A stretch of DNA of 10,111 nt from Pelagophyceae sp. CCMP2097 (Eukaryota; Sar; Pelagophyceae). A program made the position numbers and the translations under genes. Positions 1 through 6,784 of the stretch are shown piece by piece (within the stretch, counting starts at the first letter, position 1; each line of letters begins with the position of its first letter). The stretch is from assembly GCA_026770575.1 (NCBI GenBank), contig MU657400.1, positions 26,013-36,123 on the forward strand, written 5' to 3'. Under the pieces are notes generated by a model that was not told where the DNA came from, did not search any database, and saw only the letters and a list, made by a program, of their open reading frames with translations.

Positions 1-127
1 GTCGCTATGGGCCTCCCTGCCCCCCGGGGTGTCCACTACATGATCAGCCTCGAGGAGGGCGCCTTGCAAGGGCGTGAACAAGCGTTTCCCCCAATATTTT
101 GGACTTGATAAAATCTGTATTTGCCTT

Positions 128-325
128 GTATCTACATGCAGAGTAGATCAGTTGAGAGTTCCGTTTGATGCGCAGTTGGGGGCTCCGGTGATGTCTGGGT
201 GGGCGGCGGGGCCTCCGGGGCGTGCCGTAGATACCCCGCGTGCTGATGCGCGTAGTTTTGATGCACTTTTCCCTTCCGCCCCCTTGGCGCATTTGTGAGG
301 GTCCAAGATAGCGAGAAAAAAACGA
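128..325 (-). repeat. Dispersed repeat R1, minus-strand copy
   Basis: Read on the minus strand, this segment matches 798-993 of the plus strand over about 195 bp, at roughly 90% identity in the best part. Both copies run from a T-rich stretch through an ATGCGCCAAG start-like site to a common end at CTCTGCATGTAGATAC. Two overlapping reading frames stay similar between the copies, but that follows from the DNA identity and no protein family is recognisable. I treat it as a non-coding dispersed repeat. It is directly continuous with the SINE-like unit at 337-737 on the same strand, so the two may form one composite element. Confidence 0.8.
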
Positions 326-336
326 ATAAAAACATA

Positions 337-737
337 TTATTACAAGAGCGCGCCGGAGGCACACGGAGGACCCGACTTCGAGCGAAGGATACAGACAAAT
401 CCCATTGCAATGCCCACGTAAATAATTAAAATTATTTAACTTGTCGCTGATTTTGCGGCCGACCAGTTTCGAACCTGTGACCACCTTCTTCTTCTATGAT
501 GATTCCAATGAGGCTCCTGCTCGACTTCCACTCCCAATTTTAACGATCGCATCAACCACCGATCGCTGAATCGGCCGAGTTGCTGCCCTTTCCTCCCAAA
601 GGCGGAACCTCACGGATTTACCCGTGGACAGACAGAAGGACGGACAGACAGACGGACGGACGGACAGACAAAATTGCCCCTGGTAATCCTTCAATCAAAG
701 GACCCGAAGGACCCTTGCCGTAAACTGACGTTGATTA
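337..737 (-). repeat. SINE-like repeat, copy A (minus strand)
   Basis: The minus strand from 737 to 337 matches the plus strand from 8346 to about 8795, with one ~70 bp A-rich insertion in the other copy. In order it holds a GGGTCCTTCGGGTCC block, a degenerate GTCTGTCC microsatellite (plus coordinates about 625-671), a tRNA-like core with a Pol III B-box-like sequence, then a tail with an AATTATTTACGTGGGC block and a GTGCCTCCGGCGCGCTCTTG block. The two copies at opposite ends of the window, in opposite orientation, identify a dispersed element. The tRNA-like core suggests a SINE. No protein-coding capacity is credible: the ORFs in it read through the microsatellite. Confidence 0.75.
457..576 (-). 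promoter_or_regulatory. tRNA-like core of SINE copy A with B-box-like site
   Basis: On the minus strand GGTTCGAAAC (plus 466-475) fits the Pol III B-box consensus GGTTCGANNC. The flanking GGCCGATT and GGTCGGCC, 120 bp apart, can pair like an acceptor stem, including two G-T pairs. An A-box-like AGCGATCGGTGGTTGATGC follows the 5' stem. The spacing is longer than a normal tRNA, the T-stem has a mismatch and is out of register with the proposed acceptor stem, and no anticodon loop is clear. It is therefore a tRNA-derived promoter at best, not a functional tRNA gene. Confidence 0.5.
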
Positions 738-797
738 CCTCCGGGTCCTCTAAAACAGATCGGTATGCTGTTTCGAGCCGCCAACACGATTTTCGCA

Positions 798-993
798 CGT
801 TTTTTCCCTCTGTCTTGGAACCTCAAAAATGCGCCAAGGCGGCAGAAGGAAAAAGTGCACCGCAACTGCGCGCATCAGCACGCGGGGTATTTCCAGCACG
901 CTCCGGAGGCCTCGCCGCCCACCCAAACATCACCGGATCCCCCAACTGCGCATCAAGCGGAATTCTCAACTGATCTACTCTGCATGTAGATAC
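798..993 (+). repeat. Dispersed repeat R1, plus-strand copy
   Basis: This is the plus-strand partner of 128-325, so the two copies form a large inverted repeat around the SINE-like unit. At its right end the 10 bp TACTCTGCAT occurs twice (around 976-985 and 991-1000). The minus-strand copy has only one. The extra copy could be a local duplication or an insertion footprint. No protein is recognised. Confidence 0.8.
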
Positions 994-1066
994 TCTGCAT
1001 ATAAGGAAGGTGAGGAATTCCTACGACCCCAAGTAGTTGAAAAAGCCCAACAACCAAGGCACTTCA

Positions 1067-1096
1067 TCAAATCTTCAACCACCCTTGGGCGAAGCC
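1067..1096 (+). repeat. 30 bp shared motif, copy 1
   Basis: This stretch (TCAAATCTTCAACCAC then CCTTGGGCGAAGCC) recurs at 6726-6754 with one missing C and no other difference. The surrounding sequence is unrelated in the two places. Here it lies just outside the left tip of the foldback element at 1101, and an ATG follows at 1109. Its function is unknown. See the second copy, which sits just upstream of a gene start. Confidence 0.85.
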
Positions 1097-1100
1097 CTAC

Positions 1101-1649
1101 TTGTACAAATGGCCCCGGACACCAAAATTGAAGTGAGCGACGAGAGCACCTTTACCGGGCGCAACTTTGGCGCTCGCCTTGTTGGGCGCATACGGATTCA
1201 TGCGATCAAGGTTGGGCATCATCCAGCAGATAGAACACAAGCTAGGAACGGCGGAATTTAAGTCCCAATCTGTCCAAAAATAGGCCAAAACAACATGTTG
1301 TAAGGCGACTAGACGTTTGTCGATACAATGCGAAGGGCCGGTGGCGCGTCGTCACCCGGCCCGAGCACGCCCCCGGTCAGCCACCGAGGCGCAAACAACC
1401 TCCTCCTTGCTAAATACCAAACGAAGGGCATAGTCGCCTCATAACATGTTGTTTTGGCCCTATTTAAGCCAAAATGACCTAAATTCCGCATTTCCCAGCT
1501 TGTGTTCCACCTGTTGGATGTTGCTCAACCTTGACTCTACAGGTCCGTTTGCACCCGACGAGGCGAGCGCCAAAGTTACGCCCGGGAAAGTGCACTCGTC
1601 ACGGCGTTTTAATAAAATTTTGAAGTGGTGTCCGGGACCCTTTGTACAA
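1101..1649. mobile_element. Foldback element with ~210 bp inverted arms
   Basis: The left arm 1101-1311 and the right arm 1431-1649 are reverse complements of each other at roughly 75% identity with small gaps. Both outer tips are TTGTACAA (1101-1108 and 1642-1649), followed inward by a CCCCGGACACC / CCCGGACACC block. Both inner ends carry CCAAAACAACATGTT and AGGCGACT. The spacer 1312-1430 is GC-rich and encodes nothing recognisable. Arms this long with a short centre are typical of foldback or MITE-type non-autonomous DNA elements. I could not identify a clear target-site duplication. The left arm contains a perfect palindrome, ACAACATGTTGT, at 1290-1301. Confidence 0.75.
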
Positions 1650-2388
1650 TCACGGCTGACTTGCCTCTCGGGGGGAACGCCCTCCGGCGGCTCCACGGCG
1701 GCGACTGGGTCCCATATAGGTCGTGTTTGAAGCGAAAGCGCCGCTGTGGTGCGACGGGGGAGCCTTGCAACCGCGGCGCAGCGCGCCAAGCGCGGCGCCG
1801 GCGTTGCATTCGCTTCATACTGCGACGGCGGGGCGGGCCCGGCGGGGGCGATGCCGGCCGAAGTTTCGAGCGAAAGCGCCGCCGCGCCGCCTTGTTATCG
1901 ACCCGAGAGGGAAAAGCATACAAACACGCCGACGCTCAAACCTCGGCCGGCGGGCAGCTGGGCGCGGGTGTCGGAAGCGACGGGCCCACGAAGCCACGGG
2001 CGGCGGCGCCGCCGCGACGCGGCTGGCGGGACCACCATTCTTTACGCGTGCAGCGACGCGCTCCACGACGCGCCCCGTCGATAAATTGAGCCGAACTTCG
2101 AGACAGCGCACCGGAAGGCGGCGGGGGCGCCTCGCCGCCGGAGCTGCGCGCGGCGGCGACGCCGCAGGCACCGAACGAGCCGACCACTTTTACAGTAAGC
2201 GGCGCCCCGCGCCAGCGACCCCGGCTGTGCCTTTCGTTCAAACTTCGCCGCGCGGCGTGGGTATCAGCGCGAGCGCCGGCATCGGCGCGGGCATCGGCGC
2301 GGGCGACATTCGACCATATGCATGGCATCCAACCTCTCGTCGCGCGAGTGACTCGCTGAACTCGTTTAAAATCCGAGCAGAACTCAGC
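1650..2388. other. GC-rich island, no convincing gene
   Basis: A strongly GC-rich stretch that is open in several frames on both strands, as expected by chance at this composition. The longest frame (1723-2397, plus) would give a 224-residue protein rich in Ala, Arg and Gly with no recognisable domain. A motif resembling GAAGCGAAAGCGCCGC occurs at about 1729 and 1868, with a weaker inverted relative near 2240. A 12 bp unit, GGCATCGGCGCG, is repeated in tandem at about 2278-2302. An exon of an unrecognised gene cannot be excluded. Confidence 0.4.
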
Positions 2389-2408
2389 TTTAAATAGGCC
2401 TATTTAAA
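2389..2408. repeat. Perfect 20 bp palindrome
   Basis: TTTAAATAGGCCTATTTAAA is its own reverse complement. It marks the sharp change from the GC-rich island to an AT-rich strip (about 2389-2570). Its centre, TAGGCCTA, resembles the TAGG...CCTA palindromes found elsewhere in the window. Confidence 0.9.
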
Positions 2409-2535
2409 TAAAGGCTCGAAGAGAGAGGTATTTTAATTAAGCCCTCTTAAAATTCAGAAAACTACTTCATTTCCAGTTTTAAAGGCCGCTTAAAGCTTAA
2501 ATTTTTAGATAACTTTCAGCTTCACTGTTTCAAAT

Positions 2536-2563
2536 TAGGAATTCCTACTGACTAGGATTCCTA
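2536..2563. repeat. Paired TAGG...CCTA palindromes
   Basis: TAGGAATTCCTA (2536-2547, perfect palindrome) and TAGGATTCCTA (2553-2563) lie five bases apart in an AT-rich strip. The same motifs recur at 5486, 9005 and 9031, and as AGGAATTCCT at 1013-1022. They match the tips of the MITE at 8796-8988. Confidence 0.8.
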
Positions 2564-2569
2564 TAGCAA

Positions 2570-3350
2570 ACAGCGCGGGGCATTCGCAAAAGGAAATGGA
2601 CCTATCGTCATATCAGTTTTTTTAGGCCGGTTTCTTGAATTAAGAAATGGCGGGCGGTTCGCGCGGGCCCCCGAGCGCGGTTGATGGCCCGCGGCCCCCG
2701 GGGGGGGTGTGGCCTCTCGGTTCGTCCACAAAATTCTGGCTGAGACGCGCCGCCGCGCCCTCGGGGTAGTCTGCAGCATCGCTGTGGTGCACGGGGTCGG
2801 TCGGCACTGCGGCGCGGGGGGCGTTTGGGGCAGTGATTAGTATCGCGCGTTGGCGGCGGGAGGCCTGGCTCACAACCGCGACGGAACGCCTCGACGCGGC
2901 GCACTCGGGCGCATGCTCCACTGGTTGCAAACGGTGGACGCGGCCCGTGGTCATGACTGCGGCGCGCTGTCGTCGCCGTCGTACCGTCGTCGGCGGTACC
3001 ATCGTCGGCAATGCCGTCATGCAGGTACGAGGAGACGACGGCGCCGTCCGACAGCCGCGTTGGGCGCTCACGGATGCTCCCACTACGCGCGACGACGCTC
3101 GACAGACTCCATTTCGATCAGCGTCGACGGAGTCGACGTTTCACCTTGATGGGATCCACCCGGAAGACCCTGGAGGTCTTCCGAGCTGGCTATCCCCCCG
3201 GAGAGCAGCCCGCCGCACCGGCAATCACCGCCAGACTCAAGCTTTAAAACGCGACCCAAACCGAGCGAACTCGACGCGCGCACGTCGGAATTGGGCCCCG
3301 TTTTGAGCTGCGCGCGTGTACATAAGCCCACTCGATGCGGGGCCGCAAGC
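2570..3350. other. GC-rich region without recognised gene
   Basis: Long frames exist on both strands (plus 2833-3306, minus 2640-3083), but their predicted products are Arg/Ala/Pro-rich, overlap each other, and show no domain, signal peptide or splice-supported structure I can recognise. Two short hairpins are present: CGTCGAC/GTCGACG at 3122-3138 with a 3-base loop, and CGGAAGACC/GGTCTTCCG at 3161-3183 with a 5-base loop. I call no gene here. Confidence 0.35.
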
Positions 3351-3396
3351 TCAGCACCGGCGCACGCCGCGCGCGCGGAGCAAACCGCGAATAACG

Positions 3397-3421
3397 AAAA
3401 AGTGAGACTGCCTCACTTTTT
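3397..3421. repeat. Hairpin followed by a T run
   Basis: AAAAAGTGAG (3397-3406) and CTCACTTTTT (3412-3421) form a perfect 10 bp stem with the loop ACTGC, followed by TGTTTTTTTC. It looks like a bacterial intrinsic terminator but the setting is eukaryotic. No gene ends here, so it is listed as a structural repeat only. Confidence 0.6.
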
Positions 3422-3453
3422 GTTTTTTTCACTAATCCGGGCCCAGAACCCGA

Positions 3454-4048
3454 TACAAGATGGTTTCGCCAAGAAAGTCAAGTATTTTTTGGGCAAATTT
3501 GAGACGGTCTTTCGAGGTACAGTTACCGGGGTCGCATGTAGCGCGCCGAGGCGCCTCCAGCCGTGCCGGGTGAACTTTCCTACGTCTTATATGGGCTGAG
3601 AAAATCGATTTGGCGACTTTGGCGAGGGCCGTTACCACCCAAGGAGACCTCGGATTTTCGTTCACCCGGCGCCGATGGCCGCGTACGGCCGTGTGTAAGA
3701 AGGCTACGTCGAGCAACCACCGAAATACCTGACCCAAAAAGCCCGGGACTGTCACCAAAAAGCTACAGTTGGCCCATATTTTTGAAAAAATGGGCCGTTT
3801 CTTCTCTCTTTTTAAGAAAAGTGACCGTTTTTTTAGAAACTATGTGGTGTGTGTCTATATAAAAAGGGTGTCTATATCTTTCGATCGCTGTAACTTTTGC
3901 AAAAGACGCTCTTTGGTTAAAGTAGAGCTCTGGCGGACTTTTCCTTGGGGTGCGTGCGCGGCCGCCGGAAGCTCAGCCCAATGCCCACTTTAGTTTTGCC
4001 AAAAAAACGCGCAATGCAAAATCAGTTTCTTGGCGAAACCATCTTGTA
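3454..4048. mobile_element. 595 bp TIR element with TA ends (MITE-like)
   Basis: A perfect 23 bp inverted repeat bounds the segment: 3454-3476, beginning TACAAGATGGTTTCGCCAAG, and its reverse complement at 4026-4048. The outermost TA on both sides suits a TA target-site duplication, as made by Tc1/mariner-type transposases. A further T-rich GGCAAA block is inverted just inside each end. The interior has two frames of ~100 codons with no recognisable transposase, so it would be non-autonomous. It contains a hairpin at 3771-3796 (GGCCCAT/ATGGGCC) and an A/T-rich stretch with runs of T at about 3800-3900. Confidence 0.65.
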
Positions 4049-4204
4049 GGTGTCAAATTCAAAGTTTGCACAACAAAAATCGCCGAATTTAACTATTTTT
4101 AGCGCGTGCGCTCTTGCCGTCCCCTCCAGTCGTACTAGTCGTCGCGGAGACCAGCGCGCGAAGAAAAAACTTCCCAGACCGCGAAAAAACAAAAACCACT
4201 ATAG

Positions 4205-4295
4205 GAAGCAAGGCAAGGTCGCGCAACTTGGACTGTCGCGATCGGGCGCAGTGCCCCATTACGACTGTCCAAGTTGTGCGAACTGTCCTTGGCGC
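4205..4295. repeat. Imperfect ~90 bp palindrome
   Basis: The best stem pairs 4220-4238 (CGCGCAACTTGGACTGTCG) with 4262-4280, 17 of 19 positions matching after reverse complementing. Weaker pairing continues outward through AAGGCAAGG and CCTTGGCGCC, and inward through GGGCGCAGTGCCC. Translating either strand yields similar peptides, a side effect of the symmetry. It may be a foldback element remnant. Confidence 0.65.
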
Positions 4296-5414
4296 CTTTA
4301 TCGACTTTAAATTTGGGCACTAAGGGTTCAAACTTGATTAACTACTAAATTAAGAAGCTTTTCGCAGAGTTTCGCCAAAATAAGAAAAGTTCATGAAAAA
4401 GCCAAATAAGCGCATCCAGGGCGACTCGCGGTAGTGGTTGGCGTGGCGCCACCCTTCATTCAAGAGCCAAAAGAAGTTAACTAATTTACGGTGATGATCC
4501 AATTCGACAGTGTCTGAATTCATGAAAACGCGAAGCGGTGTTTTAGGAGTGTTTTTTAAAGAAGGTCGTCAAATCCTCAGACGTGGGCTTTCCGGAACGG
4601 CGGCCCGGGGCGGCCGTCTTGCCGGGTTATTTTGCGGTGCAACGATGGATGGGGCCTAGGCGCCCTACGGGCCTGAAAAGAATCGCGGTGGCGCACCCCG
4701 GCGCGCCGCTTTGTCGCGGATAAGATTGTAAAAAGTCTCGAATTTCAAGGTTGGCTTGGCACTGTGAAACAAGGAGACAGAGTCCTTAAACATAATAAGC
4801 GAAAATGCTTAGTTTGTTTGGGACCTTTGGATAATTTATAAAATCCTTTTCGGGTTCTTATTGGGATATTGTGCCGATTTGATGACGAACGATGGGGCGT
4901 CCTATAGGACGTGTTTTTGGATGATTGCGCTCGCAGCCGCCCTGGAAGTCAGTGGCATGGCGTTGGCAACGCACAGGCCCATCTTCTTGGCTCGCTAGAG
5001 GCACGTATTGGCTTTTCATACGAAGCACCTACACGGGAATAACAAGTCTCCTGATAAAATGTCAAAACGGTATCTCCTCTCGGCCGCGTCTGGCTAGAGG
5101 AGGTCCAAGGCGACCTCATGCCGCAATTGGGGGGATACCGTTCGACGATTTGACCGAGTTGCGACCATAGCCGCCTTGGTGGTCTTGTAGGGACGCACAG
5201 TGCTTCTAGAGCTAATGTTTTGGGGCTGCGCAGAGACCGGACACGAGGCCGTACAATGGTACCGAAACCAGCTCCATAGCTGCCACTGTCAGCGCGGACA
5301 AGACACCCCAAGTTGCATATTTTTATGTGCGAGGTCAAAGCTTATTCTGCCCGATAGTGTTTCACAGTGCTTGGTACCCCCCCCCCACGAATATCCGAGA
5401 CCGCCATTGGATTC
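4296..5414. other. No gene seen; possible decayed coding remnant at 4920-5410
   Basis: 4296-4910 has no credible ORF. It contains GTCCTATAGGAC (4899-4910, a perfect palindrome extendable to 14 bp) and GCCTAGGC at 4654-4661. From about 4925 the sequence shows moderately open frames interrupted by stops (for example plus 4925-5170 and 5200-5481). The composition is more balanced than in the GC-rich islands. I compared it mentally with retroelement polyproteins and could not assign it to a family. Confidence 0.3.
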
Positions 5415-5640
5415 AGGGCGTCCATTATACTCCATGCCACATTCTTGGTCAGTATGCCACCCTCGAAACGCGGATTTCTAGACACTAGGAATTCCTACTT
5501 TCTATAGGGTTTCTATAGGTTTCTCAGTAGGGTTTACTATAGATTTAGGATGAGGCCAAAATAAATAAAGGAAACTTGGCATACTGGTGAATTTCGGGCA
5601 CGAGGCCGGCTTCGAGCAAAGGAAGAGGGCTGCGCCGGTC
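5415..5640. repeat. Tandem unit 1 with CAGTATGCCA inverted ends
   Basis: This unit is similar to 5754-5935 with a spacing of about 339 bp. CAGTATGCCA (5450-5459) and TGGCATACTG (5577-5586) form an inverted pair. The flanks also match unit 2: GTCCA...ATG on the left and CACGAG...GGGCTGCG on the right. Unit 1 carries extra sequence at about 5479-5548 that unit 2 lacks. It is either a MITE-like element that was duplicated together with its flanks or a tandem duplication of a longer repeat. Confidence 0.65.
5486..5533. repeat. TAGGAATTCCTA palindrome plus TTCTATAGGGT repeats nested in unit 1
   Basis: TAGGAATTCCTA (5486-5497) is followed by three imperfect copies of an 11-13 bp unit: TTCTATAGGGT, TTCTATAGGT and TTCTCAGTAGGGT (5500-5533). 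This block lies inside the extra sequence of unit 1 and is missing in unit 2, so it was probably inserted after the duplication, or lost from unit 2. Confidence 0.7.
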
Positions 5641-5753
5641 CAAGGCTGGCAGCACCGATGCCAGTGAATTTCCAAACGACCAAATTTTAGCGACTCTGAC
5701 CTTCAAAGTTGATCGAACGCCCCTCAAATGGGAAAGTGAGACCGGTGCTGGGG

Positions 5754-5935
5754 TCGGGGTGTCCAATGAACACTATGGTGCAAAATCCACCAGTATGCCA
5801 TCCTCCAAAGTGCGATTTCCATGAGCTCCAAGATGAGATAAATCTCAGTTTCAAAAGCGATGAACATAATTTGGCATACTGATGGATTTTGGCCACGAGC
5901 CAGGTTTCGGGCATAGAACGAGGACTGCGTCGTTT
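5754..5935. repeat. Tandem unit 2 with 20 bp inverted repeat
   Basis: CAAAATCCACCAGTATGCCA (5781-5800) pairs with 5872-5891 at 19 of 20 positions. The 71 bp between the arms resembles the interior of unit 1 without the TAGG block. The right flank (5882-5935) resembles 5587-5640 at roughly 75%. Peptides read from the minus strand of the two units are partly similar, but no protein is recognised. Confidence 0.7.
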
Positions 5936-6725
5936 CGAGCTTTTTTTAAATGGTAAAAACAGAGCCCTGGACGCCCCCAGTTGGGCGACTCCCAGTGTCG
6001 GCAATGAAGCCGGAATCGGGGACTTTCTTTCGCAGGTCGACGCAGGGCACCACGGAGCGTCCTAACGCGCCAGCGAAGGCGTCCGAATCGCCCAAATAAT
6101 TCGGTGGCGATGGTTTCTGTGAAATGGCGGCTCAGTTTGACCCAAAGGAGCGGTCCGTAGAAAAATCGGAGGCCGCAATTCGTCTCGCAGCACCGTGTTT
6201 ACCCCTAGAGACTCCAATCGAGCGAGCTCCTGGGAGGGGAAGGCAAAAGCCCAGGCGGACGACCTCCTTTAAAAAAGGCCACTCTTAAAGGAACTGTTAA
6301 GGAAACACGATTAGCAGTATATATGGTTGATCATGTACACCGAGCCTCGCGGTCCTACCGGCGGCCGTTCGAAGCGGTGGGCCCACGCGCCTCGGCCTCC
6401 TCTAGCGATCCATCAAAGCAGTTCCGTGGCATCGCCCGTCATTGGTCCGTTGGACGCCATCTAGATTTCGCACAAAATAGCATGGCGCCGCGGTTCGCGC
6501 TCGTTTGCCGTCAGAGCCACCATTCTACGGTCGCGGGCGGGTTCACAGGATTCTGGCACCCTATCCCGCGCGGGAAGAGGGCGCGAAAGAGATCGCTCGC
6601 GGCCTTCTACTCGCCTGCTACCTTGAGAAACTTCGAGCGGACGGGCCCGCCGGGGACGGCAATAGTCCGTAAAGTAGTGAATCAAATCTTTCTTAACCGC
6701 TTCGCGATTTCAGAAGGGGACTCTG
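5936..6725. other. No gene seen; upstream flank of the 6785 gene
   Basis: The plus-strand frame of the 6785 gene stays open back to an ATG at 6323. That upstream part lacks a recognisable domain, and its codon choice is less GC-biased at third positions than in the gene, so I treat it as flank. A TATATA (6319-6324) lies about 460 bp before the start codon, too far for a core promoter of the 6785 start. An 8 bp inverted pair TCCTTTAA/TTAAAGGA sits at 6265-6292. Confidence 0.4.
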
Positions 6726-6754
6726 TCAAATCTTCAACCACCTTGGGCGAAGCC
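6726..6754 (+). promoter_or_regulatory. 29 bp shared motif, copy 2, upstream of gene start
   Basis: This is identical to 1067-1096 except for one missing C in the CCCTTGGG run. It ends 30 bp before the ATG at 6785, so it would lie in the 5' UTR or core promoter of that gene. Similarity stops abruptly at both ends. Candidates are a core promoter or 5' UTR element, a retained leader sequence from a recycled transcript, or the tip of a mobile element. The sequence alone does not decide between them. Confidence 0.55.
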
Positions 6755-6784
6755 AGTGTTCCGAGTCAGCTCGAGCGGTGCGCC

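Noticed and set aside
44..484. Minus-strand ORF of 146 codons
   Set aside because: It lies across the R1 repeat and the SINE-like tail. The similarity to the plus-strand frame at 829-1131 is explained by repeat DNA identity, and no protein domain is visible.
457..576. Functional tRNA gene
   Set aside because: The 120 bp spacing, a mismatched and out-of-register T-stem, no clear anticodon arm, and a second copy embedded in the same repeat all point to a tRNA-derived repeat.
494..694. Cys/Ser-rich ORF
   Set aside because: It reads through the GTCT/GTCC microsatellite and the tRNA-like core; repeat artefact.
1723..2397. 224-codon plus-strand ORF
   Set aside because: Its length is expected in GC-rich DNA, several overlapping frames are equally open, and its composition is biased with no recognisable domain. 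Kept only as a GC-rich island.
3397..3430. Intrinsic transcription terminator
   Set aside because: The hairpin and T run look right, but the window is eukaryotic and no gene ends there.
5415..5935. CRISPR-like array
   Set aside because: There are only two long, diverged units with internal inverted repeats; no short regular repeats with unique spacers and no cas genes.
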